A DNA stretch of 64,000 nt from Roseicyclus sp. (GTDB taxonomy: Bacteria; Pseudomonadota; Alphaproteobacteria; Rhodobacterales; Rhodobacteraceae): contig JAGYLB010000073.1 in NCBI GenBank assembly GCA_018401055.1, forward strand, positions 1 through 64,000. Reading direction: 5' to 3'. Positions within the stretch are counted from its first letter, which is position 1; every line of letters starts with the position of its first letter. Below are positions 1 to 9,550 of the stretch, in pieces. The notes under the pieces were generated by a model, which saw nothing but the letters and a program-made list of their open reading frames with translations, searched no databases and was not told the origin of the DNA. A program made the position numbers and the translations under genes.

Positions 1-1300
1 TCCCGCTTCAACAATAACAATTGCTTACGCGTTTAACTGTCGAAGTTGGGCATGATGGACCTCCGCGCGCTGATGGAGAAGAGCGCCGATGCTGACCTGC
101 TGCGCGAGATGATCGGCTTCGCGGCCGAACGCTTAATGGAGCTGGAGGTTGGCGCCAGGACAGGCGCTGACTATGGCGAGAAGAGCAGCGAGCGGCTGGC
201 GCAGCGCAACGGCTACCGTGATCGGGATTGGGAGACCCGGGCGGGAAGCGTCGAGCTGCGCATCCCGCGGCTGCGCACCGGCTCCTACTTCCCGTCCTTC
301 CTGGAGCCGCGGCGCTCGGTCGAGAGGGCCCTCACGGCCGTGATCCAGGAGGCCTATGTTCATGGCGTATCGACGCGCTCGATGGACGACCTCGTGCAGG
401 CGATGGGCGGCACCGGGATCTCGAAGAGCCAGGTCAGCCGTCTCTGCGAAGAGATCGACGAACGTGTCGATGCCTTCCTGACCCGGCCGATCGAGGGCGA
501 ATGGCCCTATCTCTGGATCGATGCCACCTACCTCAAGGTGCGCCAGGGCGGGCGGATCGTGTCTGTGGCCGTCACCCTTGCGGTCGGCGTCAACACCGAT
601 GGGCGTCGTGAGGTCCTGGGCATGGCCATCGGCGCCTCCGAAGCCGAGCCGTTCTGGACCGAGTTCCTCCGGGACCTCGTGCGGCGGGGTCTCGGCGGGG
701 TGAAGCTGGTCATCAGCGACGCACATGAAGGGATCAAGGCCGCGACGGCCCGCGTCCTGTCCACGAGTTGGCAGCGATGCCGGGTGCATTTCCAGCGCAA
801 TGCTCTCGCCCATGCCGGCAAGAACAGCCGCAGGGTGGTCTCGGCCTTCATCGCCACCGCCTTCGCACAGCCGGACCACACGGCAGCCAAGGCCCAGTGG
901 CGCCTGGTGGCCGACCAGATGCGCGGCAAGCTCCCGAAGCTGGCCACACTCATGGATACCGCCGAAGAGGACGTGCTGGCCTACATGACCTTCCCTGCGC
1001 AACATCGCACCAAGCTCCACAGCACAAACCCGATCGAGCGTCTGAACGGCGAAATCAAGCGGCGCACCGATGTCGTCGGGATATTCCCGAACGAGGCATC
1101 GATCCGCCGCCTCGTCGGCGCAATCCTGATGGAGCAGACCGAGGAATGGACGGTCCAGCGCGCCAGATACATGACACTGGAAACGCTCGCGCCGGTCTGC
1201 GATGATCTCAACGTCAGCCTGCCTGCTGCTTAGACCGACTGACCAGTTCGGCCCGCCAGTGAGCGCGAGGCCCTCGGTGAGCTACACCACTTCCCGGGAC
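1..1300 (+). mobile_element. IS256-family insertion sequence (left end outside window)
   Basis: The element is almost filled by one DDE transposase. Its left end is not in the window. The right end is probably near 1300: bases 1279-1300 (beginning GAGCTACACCACTTCCCGGG) look like the terminal repeat of this family, and the next gene, an integrase on the other strand, loses its similarity exactly there and takes its stop codon from 1302-1304. This suggests insertion into, or deletion next to, the integrase gene. No target duplication can be tested because the left end is missing. The right boundary is inferred from the gene break and terminal sequence, not from a measured inverted-repeat pair. 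Confidence 0.75.
46..1233 (+). CDS. IS256-family (mutator-type) transposase
   Basis: Cut-and-paste or copy-out transposase of 395 residues, the usual length for IS256 proteins. The catalytic triad is visible: D159 in [10 protein letters not shown]225 in VISDAHEG and E331 in [13 protein letters not shown]. The family signature CRVHFQRN sits between the second Asp and the Glu. The reading frame opens with TTG at 46, but ATG at 52 or 55 are equally good starts. The frame is intact, so the enzyme could be active. It is the only full-length mobile-element gene in the window and lies next to a truncated integrase, as expected at an island edge. Confidence 0.93.
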   Translation: MGMMDLRALMEKSADADLLREMIGFAAERLMELEVGARTGADYGEKSSERLAQRNGYRDRDWETRAGSVELRIPRLRTGSYFPSFLEPRRSVERALTAVIQEAYVHGVSTRSMDDLVQAMGGTGISKSQVSRLCEEIDERVDAFLTRPIEGEWPYLWIDATYLKVRQGGRIVSVAVTLAVGVNTDGRREVLGMAIGASEAEPFWTEFLRDLVRRGLGGVKLVISDAHEGIKAATARVLSTSWQRCRVHFQRNALAHAGKNSRRVVSAFIATAFAQPDHTAAKAQWRLVADQMRGKLPKLATLMDTAEEDVLAYMTFPAQHRTKLHSTNPIERLNGEIKRRTDVVGIFPNEASIRRLVGAILMEQTEEWTVQRARYMTLETLAPVCDDLNVSLPAA

Positions 1301-1301
1301 G

Positions 1302-1865
1302 TCATCGCGCCTTCTTCAGCCCCGCGACGGGGTTCTCATGCGGATAGTGCCCCGCCCCCTTCGCCCAGTCGAAGACAGCGGCAACGCGCTGCTTCACCCG
1401 CCGCGCGGTGTCGTGTTTCTTCGCCCAGATCGGGTTCAGGATGGCGAGCACATCGGCCGAAGTGATGGACTGGATCGGACGCTCGCCGATCTTGGGGAAG
1501 GCGTAGAGCTCGAGCGAGCGTAACCAGAGCTCCGCGTGACGGTCGCTCTTGAGGGTGCGGGAGAGCGAGGCGTGATGCCGTTTCGCCGCCTCCTCGAAGC
1601 TCAGCTCCTCGCGCTTCCTCAGCAGGTCTGGGTCGCGCCCCGACCGGGCCTCGGTCCGCAACTTCCGCGCCTCTTCACGGGCTTCGGCGAGGCTCATCCA
1701 GGCCAGACTGCCCAGCCCGAGATCGCGCCGACGACCATGAACGAGGGTGCGCAGGATCCAGGATTTCGCGCCGGTCGGCCCAACGCGGAGGTAGAGCCCG
1801 TCACCATCACCGTACATCCCCGGCTTGCGGGTTGCGGCGACGCGCTTGACCGACAGTCTTCCCAT
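1302..1865 (-). pseudogene. P4-type tyrosine integrase, N-terminal fragment
   Basis: Only the first 187 residues of an integrase that is normally about 400 residues remain. What is left is the N-terminal arm-binding domain (the DUF4102 type, residues 1-90, with GDGDGLYLRVGPTGAKSW) and the core-binding SAM-like domain (about 95-185, ending HPHENPVAGLKKAR). The catalytic domain with the R-H-R-Y residues is missing. The break coincides with the IS256-family right end, so the gene was cut by insertion or by IS-mediated deletion. This integrase type usually sits next to its attachment site, so it marks the border of a former genomic island. A perfect 23-bp inverted repeat lies just upstream of its ATG. 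Confidence 0.88.
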
Positions 1866-1890
1866 TTTTCCGACCCCGCAGGTCTAACTT

Positions 1891-1950
1891 CTGTCCCATC
1901 ATTTGTCCCATCAATCGGCATGAGAAATGATGGGACAAATGATGGGACAG
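1891..1950. repeat. Perfect 23-bp inverted repeat upstream of integrase
   Basis: Left arm 1891-1913 and right arm 1928-1950 are exact reverse complements, separated by 14 bases. Each arm holds two copies of the word GATGGGACA (or its complement), and a further partial copy, CTGGGACAG, follows at 1961-1969. The array lies 26-85 bp upstream of the integrase start codon. Repeated short words at this place are expected for arm-type integrase binding sites or an operator controlling integrase. The assignment is inference; the repeat itself is seen directly. Confidence 0.85.
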
Positions 1951-2039
1951 AGTGAAATCGACTGGGACAGGTGAGGCCCCAAGTGCGCTTCAAGCATATG
2001 TCATAAAATGATTTTCTGCAAGGGCGCGAGACAGTATGA

Positions 2040-2620
2040 CGAAGGGGTTATGTAGCCCTACGGGCTGCCAACAACCTCCGCCAAGTCATTGTTACGGTGA
2101 TGATCGACGCGACCTATCTGAAAGCGCACCGCACGGCGAGCAGCCTGCGGTCGAAAAGGGGGGGGCCGACGACCAACCGGGGCGCGCGATCGGCCGAACC
2201 AAAGGTGGCATGAACACCAAGCTGCATGCGGTCACCGATGCCGATGGGCGCCCGATCCGGTTCTTCATGACCGCGGGCCAGGTCAGCGACTACACCGGCG
2301 CTGCGGCCCTGCTGAGCAGCTTGCCATCAGCAGATTGGCTGCGGGCCGACCGGGGTTATGACGCCGACTGGTTCAGAGATGTGTTGAAAGACAAAGGGAT
2401 AAAGCCCTGTATCCCTGGCTGGAAGTCCCGCGCCAAGCCCGTCAAATACGACAAACGCCGCTACAAACACCGCAACAGGATCGAGATCATGTTCGGGCGC
2501 CTGAAGGACTGGCGCAGGGTTGCCACACGCTACGACCGATGCCCGAAGGTCTTCCTCTCCGCCATCGACCTCGCAGCAACCGTCATGTTCTGGCTATGAA
2601 ACGAGAACGAGTCCTGACCC
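2040..2620 (+). pseudogene. IS5-family (IS427-like) transposase remnant
   Basis: The second half of an IS5-family transposase is present. The first catalytic Asp is in MIDATYLKAHRTAS (from 2100, frame 0). After a run of eight G at 2158-2165 the protein continues one base back, with IGRTKGGMNTKLHAVTDADG, the second Asp in LRADRGYDADW and the Glu in HRNRIEIMFGRLKDWRR, ending MFWL at 2599. Everything upstream of the first Asp motif is gone. The terminal repeat is probably the GAGTCCTGACCCTA stretch near 2620. The A4G8 tract fits the -1 slippage site known from IS427-group elements, or it may be a sequencing or decay indel. Either way the missing N-terminus means an inactive remnant. Confidence 0.82.
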
Positions 2621-2814
2621 TAGGCGGGGTGTATCGTTTCATGACAGTAACGGCATTTCGTCGCTTTCTTCTTGATGGATTCCCCGCAGTGTGGGCATTC
2701 GCGCTGATTTGAGTCTTCAGCCATTTTTTGAAAGCCCTTCAGTGAGCTTCCTAGCATCCAAACCGCAAAAACAACCATTCCGGCGAGTATCAAAAAAGTC
2801 TCAAAGCCTGACAT
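2620..2814 (-). CDS. Small membrane protein with C-terminal zinc ribbon
   Basis: A 64-residue protein with one hydrophobic segment (about residues 5-24, FETFLILAGMVVFAVWML) followed by a zinc-ribbon-like motif, CPHCGESIKKKATKCRYCHE, with two Cys pairs about 14 residues apart. No specific function can be assigned. The stop codon falls at the IS5 remnant boundary, so the original C-terminus may have been altered. Codon use and base composition are more AT-rich than in the neighbouring polysaccharide genes, in keeping with acquired island DNA. It is separated from the EPS operon by the stub at 2840-2935. Confidence 0.6.
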   Translation of the reverse strand: MSGFETFLILAGMVVFAVWMLGSSLKGFQKMAEDSNQRECPHCGESIKKKATKCRYCHETIHPA

Positions 2815-2839
2815 AACAACTCCCTTTTTAGCTTTGTTC

Positions 2840-2935
2840 TCAATTTGATGCGGCGCTGGTGATGCACCAGCGGCGCTGTTCGGCCTCCAGCGAGACGGCC
2901 AGATCGATCGACACAGGCAGGACTGCGGATGTCAT
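2840..2935 (-). pseudogene. Truncated first 31 codons of a further EPS-operon gene
   Basis: ATG at 2935-2933 overlaps the flippase stop codon (2934-2932) in an ATGA arrangement, exactly like the other junctions of this operon. The frame runs 31 codons (MTSAVLPVSIDLAVSLEAEQ and so on) and stops at 2842-2840, where base composition drops into AT-rich DNA of the island. The translationally coupled start argues for the beginning of a real gene whose remainder was lost when the island inserted or deleted. The product cannot be identified from 31 residues. It is too short to be in most gene calls. Confidence 0.55.
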
Positions 2936-4518
2936 GACGGCCTCCTTCGGTTGCGGGTCTCGCGGCGTGCGCGCAACCCCCGGACGGACAGGCTCAGCGC
3001 AGAGATGCCCCAACCGGTGGGGACCGAATTGCCCGAGGCGGGACCTTGGCCTTGCACGTCGGAGGGCGGAGGCTCATCGGTGGCAGGCCCTGGCGCGGCG
3101 GGGCCGACGGGAAGGGCACGGTACAAAAGGCCGGTGACGACGACATAGGTGATGAAGGCCCCCAGCGCCTGCCCGAGGCCTTCATGCCCAACGACGACCA
3201 TCAGCGCCCCTGCGGCCGAAAGGCCGACAAAGGGCGGAAGCAAGGACCGCAGCACCGGAGCCGAGGGCACCAGCCAGGCCCGCGTCGCGACGGTGGTGAT
3301 GACTGCGGCGACCGTGGCCGACAGCAAGGCCGCAAGTGCTGCGCCAAAGGTGCCAACCAGAATGATCAGCGTGGCGGCGATCACAACCTGCATTCCGACG
3401 AGACCTACAAGCAGGAGGCCCGGTCGGTGCTGGCGGGGCAGGCTCAGCATCAAGGCGCCGTTCAGAAGGAAGACTGAAACAGGGACAAGGGCAAGGCAGA
3501 GAAGTTTGAGCACAGGGGCCGCAACGGCGTATTCGGACGGCAGCATGAGGTCGACAAGAGGAACCGCCGCGGGCACGCCCAGAACGGCCAGCGCACCGCA
3601 TAGCGACAAGATCAGCCGCAGCGACATGGCGTAGAGATCACTGAGTGCCCCGCGATCATGGGCTTCGGCATGGACAAGCCGGGGCGTGAGAACCGCGCAG
3701 AGCGTGAGGGGCACCATCAGGGCCGCCTCGTAGATGCGGCTGGCCGCGCCGAAATACCCCAGCTGGATCGGGTTGCCCAGCTTGCCCAGCACAAGGAACT
3801 CGGTCTTCAAGATGACCAGCGTCAGCACGCTGACCACGGCAAAGGGCGCGGCGCGGCGCAACAGCAGCGGCCAAACCCGCACCCGGGCCGACAACCGCAG
3901 GCGCACCCCTGTCCTGAGGAGGCCCAGCATCACGACGGCCAGAAAGACGGTGTTGCCCGCGGCCATGGCGGCTGCAATCGCCACGACGCCTCCGCCCAGC
4001 GCATGCGCCAGCGCGGCAAGACCGAGTTGTGTCAGCGCCAGCGCGATATGCGCAACGGCGGACCACGCGAAGATGCCGCGCGCGTGCAGCACCTGCTCGG
4101 TAAGCAGCGCGGCACCGATGGTGAGCATGGCCACGCTGATCACAAGGAAGATCCCGACAAGCGGCCCGTCCGCCGCGCGCAAGAATACGATCCCCAGAAG
4201 GATGGCATAGATCACCGCCCCGAGCGCCGCCTTGAGAGGAATGAGCCGTCCCAGACGCCGCGCGGCCACGGCCGGACGGCGCGAGGCATCCCGCAACAGC
4301 ACGCGGGTCATGCCGAGATCGGCAAGGATATCGGCCAGCACGGCAAGGGTGACGGCGTAGGTGAGCAGCCCGAAATGTTCGACCGACAGCCATCGCGCAA
4401 GCAGCAGGAAGAAGACGAAGTTCAGCACCTTGGCCAGAAGTTGGGCGATCAGGAACATGCCCGAGGCGCTGAGCACGGCGCCCAGCGGGCTGCGCGCAAG
4501 CCGCGAGAGGGCGCTCAT
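2932..4518 (-). CDS. Oligosaccharide flippase (Wzx-like, MATE superfamily)
   Basis: Integral membrane protein of 528 residues with 12 or more hydrophobic segments, from FLIAQLLAKVLNFVFFLLLA near residue 23 to about residue 460, and a Pro/Gly-rich cytoplasmic tail. The N-terminal pattern (AKVLNFVFFLLLARWLSVEHFGLLTYA) is typical of the polysaccharide biosynthesis/transport family that moves undecaprenyl-linked repeat units across the inner membrane. Start ATG at 4518 overlaps the stop of the glycosyltransferase gene upstream (stop at 4517-4515, ATGA), so the two are translationally coupled. Together with an O-antigen ligase/polymerase, a Wzz-like protein and an outer-membrane export protein in the same locus it points to a Wzx/Wzy-type pathway. 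Confidence 0.9.
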   Translation of the reverse strand: MSALSRLARSPLGAVLSASGMFLIAQLLAKVLNFVFFLLLARWLSVEHFGLLTYAVTLAVLADILADLGMTRVLLRDASRRPAVAARRLGRLIPLKAALGAVIYAILLGIVFLRAADGPLVGIFLVISVAMLTIGAALLTEQVLHARGIFAWSAVAHIALALTQLGLAALAHALGGGVVAIAAAMAAGNTVFLAVVMLGLLRTGVRLRLSARVRVWPLLLRRAAPFAVVSVLTLVILKTEFLVLGKLGNPIQLGYFGAASRIYEAALMVPLTLCAVLTPRLVHAEAHDRGALSDLYAMSLRLILSLCGALAVLGVPAAVPLVDLMLPSEYAVAAPVLKLLCLALVPVSVFLLNGALMLSLPRQHRPGLLLVGLVGMQVVIAATLIILVGTFGAALAALLSATVAAVITTVATRAWLVPSAPVLRSLLPPFVGLSAAGALMVVVGHEGLGQALGAFITYVVVTGLLYRALPVGPAAPGPATDEPPPSDVQGQGPASGNSVPTGWGISALSLSVRGLRARRETRNRRRPS

Positions 4519-5636
4519 GCGGCGGCCTCCGGGCTGGCGACCCTTTGCCCGGCGGCGGCGGCGCGGATCACCTCCACCAGCCTTGGTGCGACGCTCGCGC
4601 GCGAATAGGTCTCAACCGCCTCGGTGCGGGCGGCGGCAACAAGGCGGTGGCGCATCGGCGCGTCCTCGGCCAGCCACTGCAGGCAGCGCAGCCACTCCTC
4701 GGGTTCGCTGGCAAGCAGGCCGGTCTGACCGTTCCGGACGATATCGCGGTTGGCCCCGACGGGCGAGGCGATCACAGCCGCGCCGCAGGCCATGTATTCG
4801 ATGATCTTGAACCCGCATTTCCCGCGCGCTTCCTCGTCGTCGGGCAGCGGCATCAGGCCGATGTCGAAGGATTGGATATCGGCAATCTCGCGGGCGAGCG
4901 ACCAGTCGCGGAATTCGACATTGACGCCCGGCAGCGCAAAAGGCTCGGCCCCGACAAAGACCACGCGCAAATCCGGGCGCGCCCCGGCCAACGCAGTCAG
5001 CGCGGGGGCCAGTTGGTGCAGGTAGCTCGACCCGCGCGGCGTTCCGATCCAGCCCACCGTCAGGTGTCCCGGGGATCGGGCCGCGGGATCGGGCCGGAAG
5101 GTGTCGGTGTCCACAACGGTCGGAAGGATGCGGATGCGGTCGGGGTCCGCCCCTGCCCCGAGGGCGAAATCGGCCAGCAGGCGCGCACCCGGCACCACGC
5201 CATCGGCGCGGCGGCACAGGGCAGCGGGCTTGCCGAAGTCGCGCAGCCGGTCGAGCGGGTTGCGATAGGCCGCGGACGGGGTCCAGATGGCATCGTCGAA
5301 ATCGAACACCATCCGCCCGGCGCGGGCGTGCAACAGCCGCTCGATCCAGGGCGGGCCGAAGGGAAAGGCCTCGCGCAGGATGTAGACCAGATCGAACCGT
5401 CCGGCGCGGCGCACGTCGCCCAGCCGCCGCAGTGCCGCCTTGAGCGTCAGCGCGACTTTGGCCGCGGTCCGGCCCGGGCCATAAATCACCTGCGCCTCGG
5501 CCGAGGAAAACAGCGGCCGCAGCTCGGCCTCGATCCCGTGGCGGGCAAGATCGGGCAGGAACTGCGCCACGCGAAAACGGGTCGACGGCCCCTCGATCGG
5601 ATGCGGGACGACGAACATGACCCGCAGCGCCGTCAC
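4515..5636 (-). CDS. Glycosyltransferase family 4
   Basis: GT-B fold glycosyltransferase of about 373 residues. It starts MFVVPHPIEGPSTRFRVAQF, has GWIGTPRGSSYL in the middle and the C-terminal donor-binding stretch CGFKIIEYMACGAAVIASP, where the Glu and following loop bind the nucleotide sugar. GTG at 5636 is preferred as start because it overlaps the upstream gene's stop as GTGA; ATG at 5618 is the alternative. The open frame extends further upstream, but that part is out-of-frame readthrough of the family 2 glycosyltransferase. It probably adds one sugar to the lipid-linked EPS repeat unit. The sugar cannot be told from sequence. Confidence 0.88.
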   Translation of the reverse strand: MTALRVMFVVPHPIEGPSTRFRVAQFLPDLARHGIEAELRPLFSSAEAQVIYGPGRTAAKVALTLKAALRRLGDVRRAGRFDLVYILREAFPFGPPWIERLLHARAGRMVFDFDDAIWTPSAAYRNPLDRLRDFGKPAALCRRADGVVPGARLLADFALGAGADPDRIRILPTVVDTDTFRPDPAARSPGHLTVGWIGTPRGSSYLHQLAPALTALAGARPDLRVVFVGAEPFALPGVNVEFRDWSLAREIADIQSFDIGLMPLPDDEEARGKCGFKIIEYMACGAAVIASPVGANRDIVRNGQTGLLASEPEEWLRCLQWLAEDAPMRHRLVAAARTEAVETYSRASVAPRLVEVIRAAAAGQRVASPEAAA

Positions 5637-6615
5637 CGCGCCGCCTCCAATGTCCGGCTGAGGCGCATGGTACGCCGCATGCGCCCGATCATCCCGGCCG
5701 TGCCGATCTTGCGGGGGATCGCGCGACGGCTGGCCAGCATCGCAGGCAGGCCGCGCAGCCCGTCGGCCATGCCGCGCAGCAAGGACCGCCGAAACGGGGC
5801 AAGCGACCGGGGCCGCCCGGTGACCGCAACCGCAGTTTGCAGACCCAGCGACGCGACCAGCATCGGGACCATCAGGGGCAAGGGCGCGCATCGCGCCGCT
5901 GTCCAAAGCATGTTGCGCGAGGTCAGGTGCAGCGCAAAGGCTGAGGCCTTGCCGCCGGAACTGGCGGCGCCCGCATGCAGCACCCGCGCCTGCGGAACGG
6001 CGACGCAGGACCAACCCGCCAATTGCGCCCGCAGCCCGAGGTCGACATCCTCTATATAGGCAAAGTAGCGCTCGCAAAAACCGCCGACCTCCGCCAGCAT
6101 CGCGGCGCGGTAAAGGCACGCTCCGGCCGAGGGCGACAGGACCTCGAAGGGTTCGGACGGCAGGGATGCGGCGGGCATCCCGCGCGCTAGCTTGAACGGA
6201 CGCCCCGACAGTGTCCAGCCGTCGCCGACCGTGTCGACGATCCGGGGGCGGCCATGTCGAGCATCAGAGCCGCGGCAGACCCTGCGCCGGGACGATCATC
6301 CAAGGCCTGCACGAGCGCGGCCAGAAACCCGGGCTCTGCCACGGTGTCGTTGTTCAGCGCGCAGAGATATTCAGCCTCGGGCGCGGCGGCAAAACCCGCG
6401 TTCATCCCGCCCGCGAAACCCAGATTTTCCCGCAAGGCGACAACCTCGACCTCGGGATGGGCTTCGGCAAGAAAGGCGACCGATCCGTCGGACGAGCCGT
6501 TGTCGACCAGAACCGTCCGGAAATCCGCATATTCCTGCTGCCGCAACGCCGCGAGGCATGGGGCCAGCCAGTGCAGCCCGTTCCAGTTGGGGATGACTAC
6601 CGCGACGCGCGCCAT
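5633..6615 (-). CDS. Glycosyltransferase family 2 (one frameshift)
   Basis: Rhamnosyl-transferase-like GT2. The N-terminal half (from ATG 6615) has VVIPNWNGLHWLAPCLAAL, LVDNGSSDGS and ALNNDTV, the GT-A nucleotide and metal-binding motifs. The C-terminal half has SGACLYRAAMLAEVGGF-like and DVDLGLRAQLAGW motifs. The halves are in different frames. Adding one base to the G5 run at 6244-6248 restores a continuous protein of about 327 residues through RIVDTVGDGWTLSGRPFKLA. A homopolymer base-calling error is the simplest cause. The start follows the methyltransferase stop by one base (TGACATG), and the stop overlaps the next gene. Confidence 0.85.
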
Positions 6616-6616
6616 G

Positions 6617-7378
6617 TCACACGTCCCTTCGGGCGGCGATCGCCACGGCATTGGACAGCCCGAAAGCGCGCAGCGCGACGTGTGGCAGCACCCGCAGGAC
6701 ACCGCCCCGTGGCCGCAAGGGGCGGCGTTCAAGGGGCACAAGACCGCTCGATGCAAGGACAGCCGCAACAGCCCGCGGATGGTAGCGCCGATAGCCGCGC
6801 TCCCGGCCCAGCAGGCGCCACAGGCCACGCACCCGGCTGTCCATCACGTCCAGATACATCAGGCCGCCGGGCCGCAGGGACCGTGCCAACCGCGGGATCA
6901 GCGTGTTTGCATCCAGCGCCGCCTCATAGAGCAGGTCGTGGATGACGATGGCGTCGAAGCTGGCGTCATCCCAGTGCATCGCGGTCACGTCGCCTTGCTG
7001 CACCGTGACCCGCGGCAAGAGGCCCGAGGCTTGCAGCGCTTGTCCGGCGGCCACGAAGTCCGGGGTGTAATCGACGGCGGTGATGTCGCGCCCTTGAAGG
7101 CAGGCGATGAAAAGCTCGGCCGCCAAGGGGCCACAGCCGAGGTTCAAGACGCGCTCGGCCCGCCCGCCCGGCCCACTGTCGAGATGCGCGTCGAGCATCG
7201 CCGCCAGCGTTTCCAGCCGGGTCAGATCGCCAAAGAACGGCACGAAGCGCTGCAACTCTGCGGGAAGCGCGCCCTCCAATGCCGCGCGATAGCGCAAAGC
7301 CAAGTCGGGATCGCGCACAAGGCCGGTCCGGGGGCAGCGTCTCAGACGACATCCATGTCCCCCCAGCCAAAGGTCCAT
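6617..7378 (-). CDS. Class I SAM-dependent methyltransferase
   Basis: About 230-250 residues. Motif I is VLNLGCGPLAAEL, the acidic loop is AVDYTPDF, and later motifs are FDAIVIHDLLYEAALD and LRPGGLMYLDVMD. It shares these motifs with the methyltransferase at 15559-16308 in the same locus, so the two are paralogues (DYTP followed by Asp or Glu, HD, YE.ALDA). The N-terminus is uncertain: the frame reaches back to 7378, overlapping the upstream gene by 37 bases, while an ATG just before the upstream stop lies in another frame and would need a one-base shift to join. A GTG near 7317 is another option. Likely role is methylation of an EPS sugar. Confidence 0.8.
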   Translation of the reverse strand: MDLWLGGHGCRLRRCPRTGLVRDPDLALRYRAALEGALPAELQRFVPFFGDLTRLETLAAMLDAHLDSGPGGRAERVLNLGCGPLAAELFIACLQGRDITAVDYTPDFVAAGQALQASGLLPRVTVQQGDVTAMHWDDASFDAIVIHDLLYEAALDANTLIPRLARSLRPGGLMYLDVMDSRVRGLWRLLGRERGYRRYHPRAVAAVLASSGLVPLERRPLRPRGGVLRVLPHVALRAFGLSNAVAIAARRDV

Positions 7379-8416
7379 GTTCCGGGGGCAGGCAGGGGCA
7401 CGCAGATGGGCAGCATGGTCAAGGTGAACCGCTTGGGATCGAGGCGCGCGGGGACCGGCAAGAAGCCCGCGGCGCGAAACAGACCCTCTTGCCCCGGTGC
7501 GACTTGCGCCACCGCCATCGCGCCTTGCCCGCCGGAAAACGCCGCCCTGAGCGTGGTGGCTGCCACCCGCGCGCCTGCGTCAGGGTCCGCGATCACATCG
7601 GCGACCAGCGTGCAGTCCAGACCAAAGAGCTTGCGGCGCGCGGTAACGGCCAGCGCCGCCAGCCCGCCGCCCGGCACCTGCCAGCCGGTCAGGCGGTAGC
7701 GATGCAGCGGGTGCCGGTCATAGCGCCATGTCAGCGCTGCGGCATCGCGCACAAGCCCCAGACGCACGGATGGCGCGACCCGAGCCCAAAGCGCATCGAC
7801 TGCCGCCCGGTCTTGAGGCTGGGCAAGATCTATGGTGCGGGCTTGCCCTTTGCCCGCGCCGCGACTGCCGCGACCGCACGCGCCGGAAGGGCGGCCAGAC
7901 CCAAGGCGGCACCTCGGGCGGCGCTTCCGGCCCCTCGGGCTGACAGGGGGCATACCATCAACCGCGGCTGCAGATGCGGGGTCCACCCCAGCTTGTCGGC
8001 GGTCAACAGGCGAAGGGACCGCGCATTTGGAAAGCAGATCCCAAGCGGCAGACCAAGGCTGCGCGCAAGATCTTCCCAATCCAGCACGATCCGCGTGGCA
8101 TAGCGCGCGGAGGCCACCGCCGCGAGATCGGGCGCCGCCATGAAATCGAGCCCATGGGCGATCGTGTCGGGCTGTCCGTCGCGCAGGCCCGCGCGCCGCA
8201 CCAGACCCGCAAAGGCGACGACGCGACCGTTGCGGCGCAAGACGACGCCGGTGCCAGTCCCGGCCGGGTTCTCGGCCCCGAACAGCCAGCGAGAAAGAAG
8301 GCGGCGCTGGTATGGGGGTGATCTTGCCCCCAGACGGCGGCGCGCAGGGCCAGCACCTCGGCCTCATCGGCGTCGGGACGAAAGATTTCAGTGCGGGTGA
8401 CGGTCTGGCCGTTCAT
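7342..8416 (-). CDS. GNAT-like acyltransferase of the EPS operon (two frameshifts)
   Basis: Three consecutive pieces in different frames make one protein of about 357 residues. Residues from ATG 8416 read MNGQTVTRTEIFRPDADEAE to FFLAG. The middle piece has LRRNGRVVAFAGLV and LDWEDLARSLGLPLGICFPN. The last has RTIDLAQPQDRAAVDALWAR and LTWRYDRHPLHRYRL. Breaks lie near 8290 and 7850. The layout (two GNAT-fold halves, with WRYDRHP before a second acetyltransferase-like domain) resembles FemAB/GNAT-like proteins found in polysaccharide loci, where they acylate sugars or amino sugars. The substrate is unknown. The ATG overlaps the glycosyltransferase stop at 8415-8413. Confidence 0.65.
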
Positions 8417-9550
8417 GCCTGCGCCTCCCCCAGCCGGGCAAAGAGGTCGGCGGTGCGGGCGGCCATGGTGTCGCCCGAGAACTCGGCGCGGGCGCGCTCC
8501 AGCCCGGCCGATCCCATGGCTTGGCGCAAGGCTTCGTCATCGGCCAGCCGACCAAGGGCCGCGGCAAGCCGGTCGGGACGGCTGTGGGGGACGACAAGGC
8601 CGGTCTGACCGTCGGCCACCAACTCGCGAACGCCACCGACATCTGTGGCGACCACAGGCAAGCGTGATGCCATCGCCTCGAGGATAGAGATCGGCATGCC
8701 TTCGGAGACCGAGGACAAGACGAAGAGATCGGCCGCCCCCAGAAGCGCCGGCACATCGTCGCGTTCGCCGAGAAACACGACCCGTTGGGCCAGACCAAGC
8801 GCCTTGGCCTGTGCCCTCAGGGTAGGTTCAAGCTCGCCCGCGCTTAAGAATGGCCAGATGCAGGCACGAGGGCGCGCGCGCCAGCGCCGCGATCAGCGTG
8901 TCGAGCCCCTTGAACCAGACCAGCCGTGCCACGCACAGCGCCAGCACCCCGTCCGTGCCGATGCCAAGGGTGCGGCGCAACGCCTGAGACCCGTCGCCGC
9001 GGCCGGGAAAGCGCGACAGTGCGATGCCGTTCGGGATGGCGGTCACATGGCCTGGCGTCATCAGGTCGTGGGCCAGCACCTGATCGCGGATGCGCGCGGA
9101 CACCACCACGACATGATCCGAGGCGCGGCCAAGCAGCCAGCGATCATAGCGCCGGAATAGCGCGCGCTGGACCGGCTTGGCGATGGCGAGCGAGCCGAGA
9201 TTATGGGCGGTGTTCACGACGCAGGGCCGCCCCCGCAGGCCACGGGTGGCCAAGACGCCCAGCAGCGCGGCTTTGGACATGTGGGTGTGGGCGATGTCGA
9301 ACCGCCCTTCGGCGAGAATTCGGCGCAGGCGGCGCAGCGCGGCCACATCCTTGCGCGGATCAGGCAGGCGCGCGAAGGGAAGCCGTTCCACCTTGACGCC
9401 GCAATCCGCCAATTCCGTCGCATGGCGAGGATGCAGGTCGCCGGTGATGAGCGTCAGGTCATGGCGACCGGCCCAGCCGCGGAACAGCGTCATCACATGG
9501 TCGGGCACGCCACCGACATCCAGACGGGTCACGATCTCGGCGATGCGCAT
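8413..9550 (-). CDS. Glycosyltransferase family 4 (one frameshift)
   Basis: GT-B glycosyltransferase of about 378 residues. The N-terminal acceptor domain has RLDVGGVPDHVMTLFRGW, and HTHMSKAALLGVLATR lies before the interdomain region. The C-terminal donor domain has LFVLSSVSEGMPISILEAMA (the E-x7-E type site) and PVVATDVGGVRELV. The two parts are joined if one A is removed from CTTAAG at about 8845-8847, giving LAILSAGELEPTLRAQAKAL across the break. ATG at 9550 overlaps the deacetylase stop (TGATG), and the stop overlaps the next ATG. It adds a sugar to the EPS repeat unit. Confidence 0.86.

Noticed and set aside
133..1020. A 295-codon minus-strand frame inside the IS256-family transposase
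   Set aside because: It is antisense to an intact transposase with a full catalytic triad and has no domain of its own.
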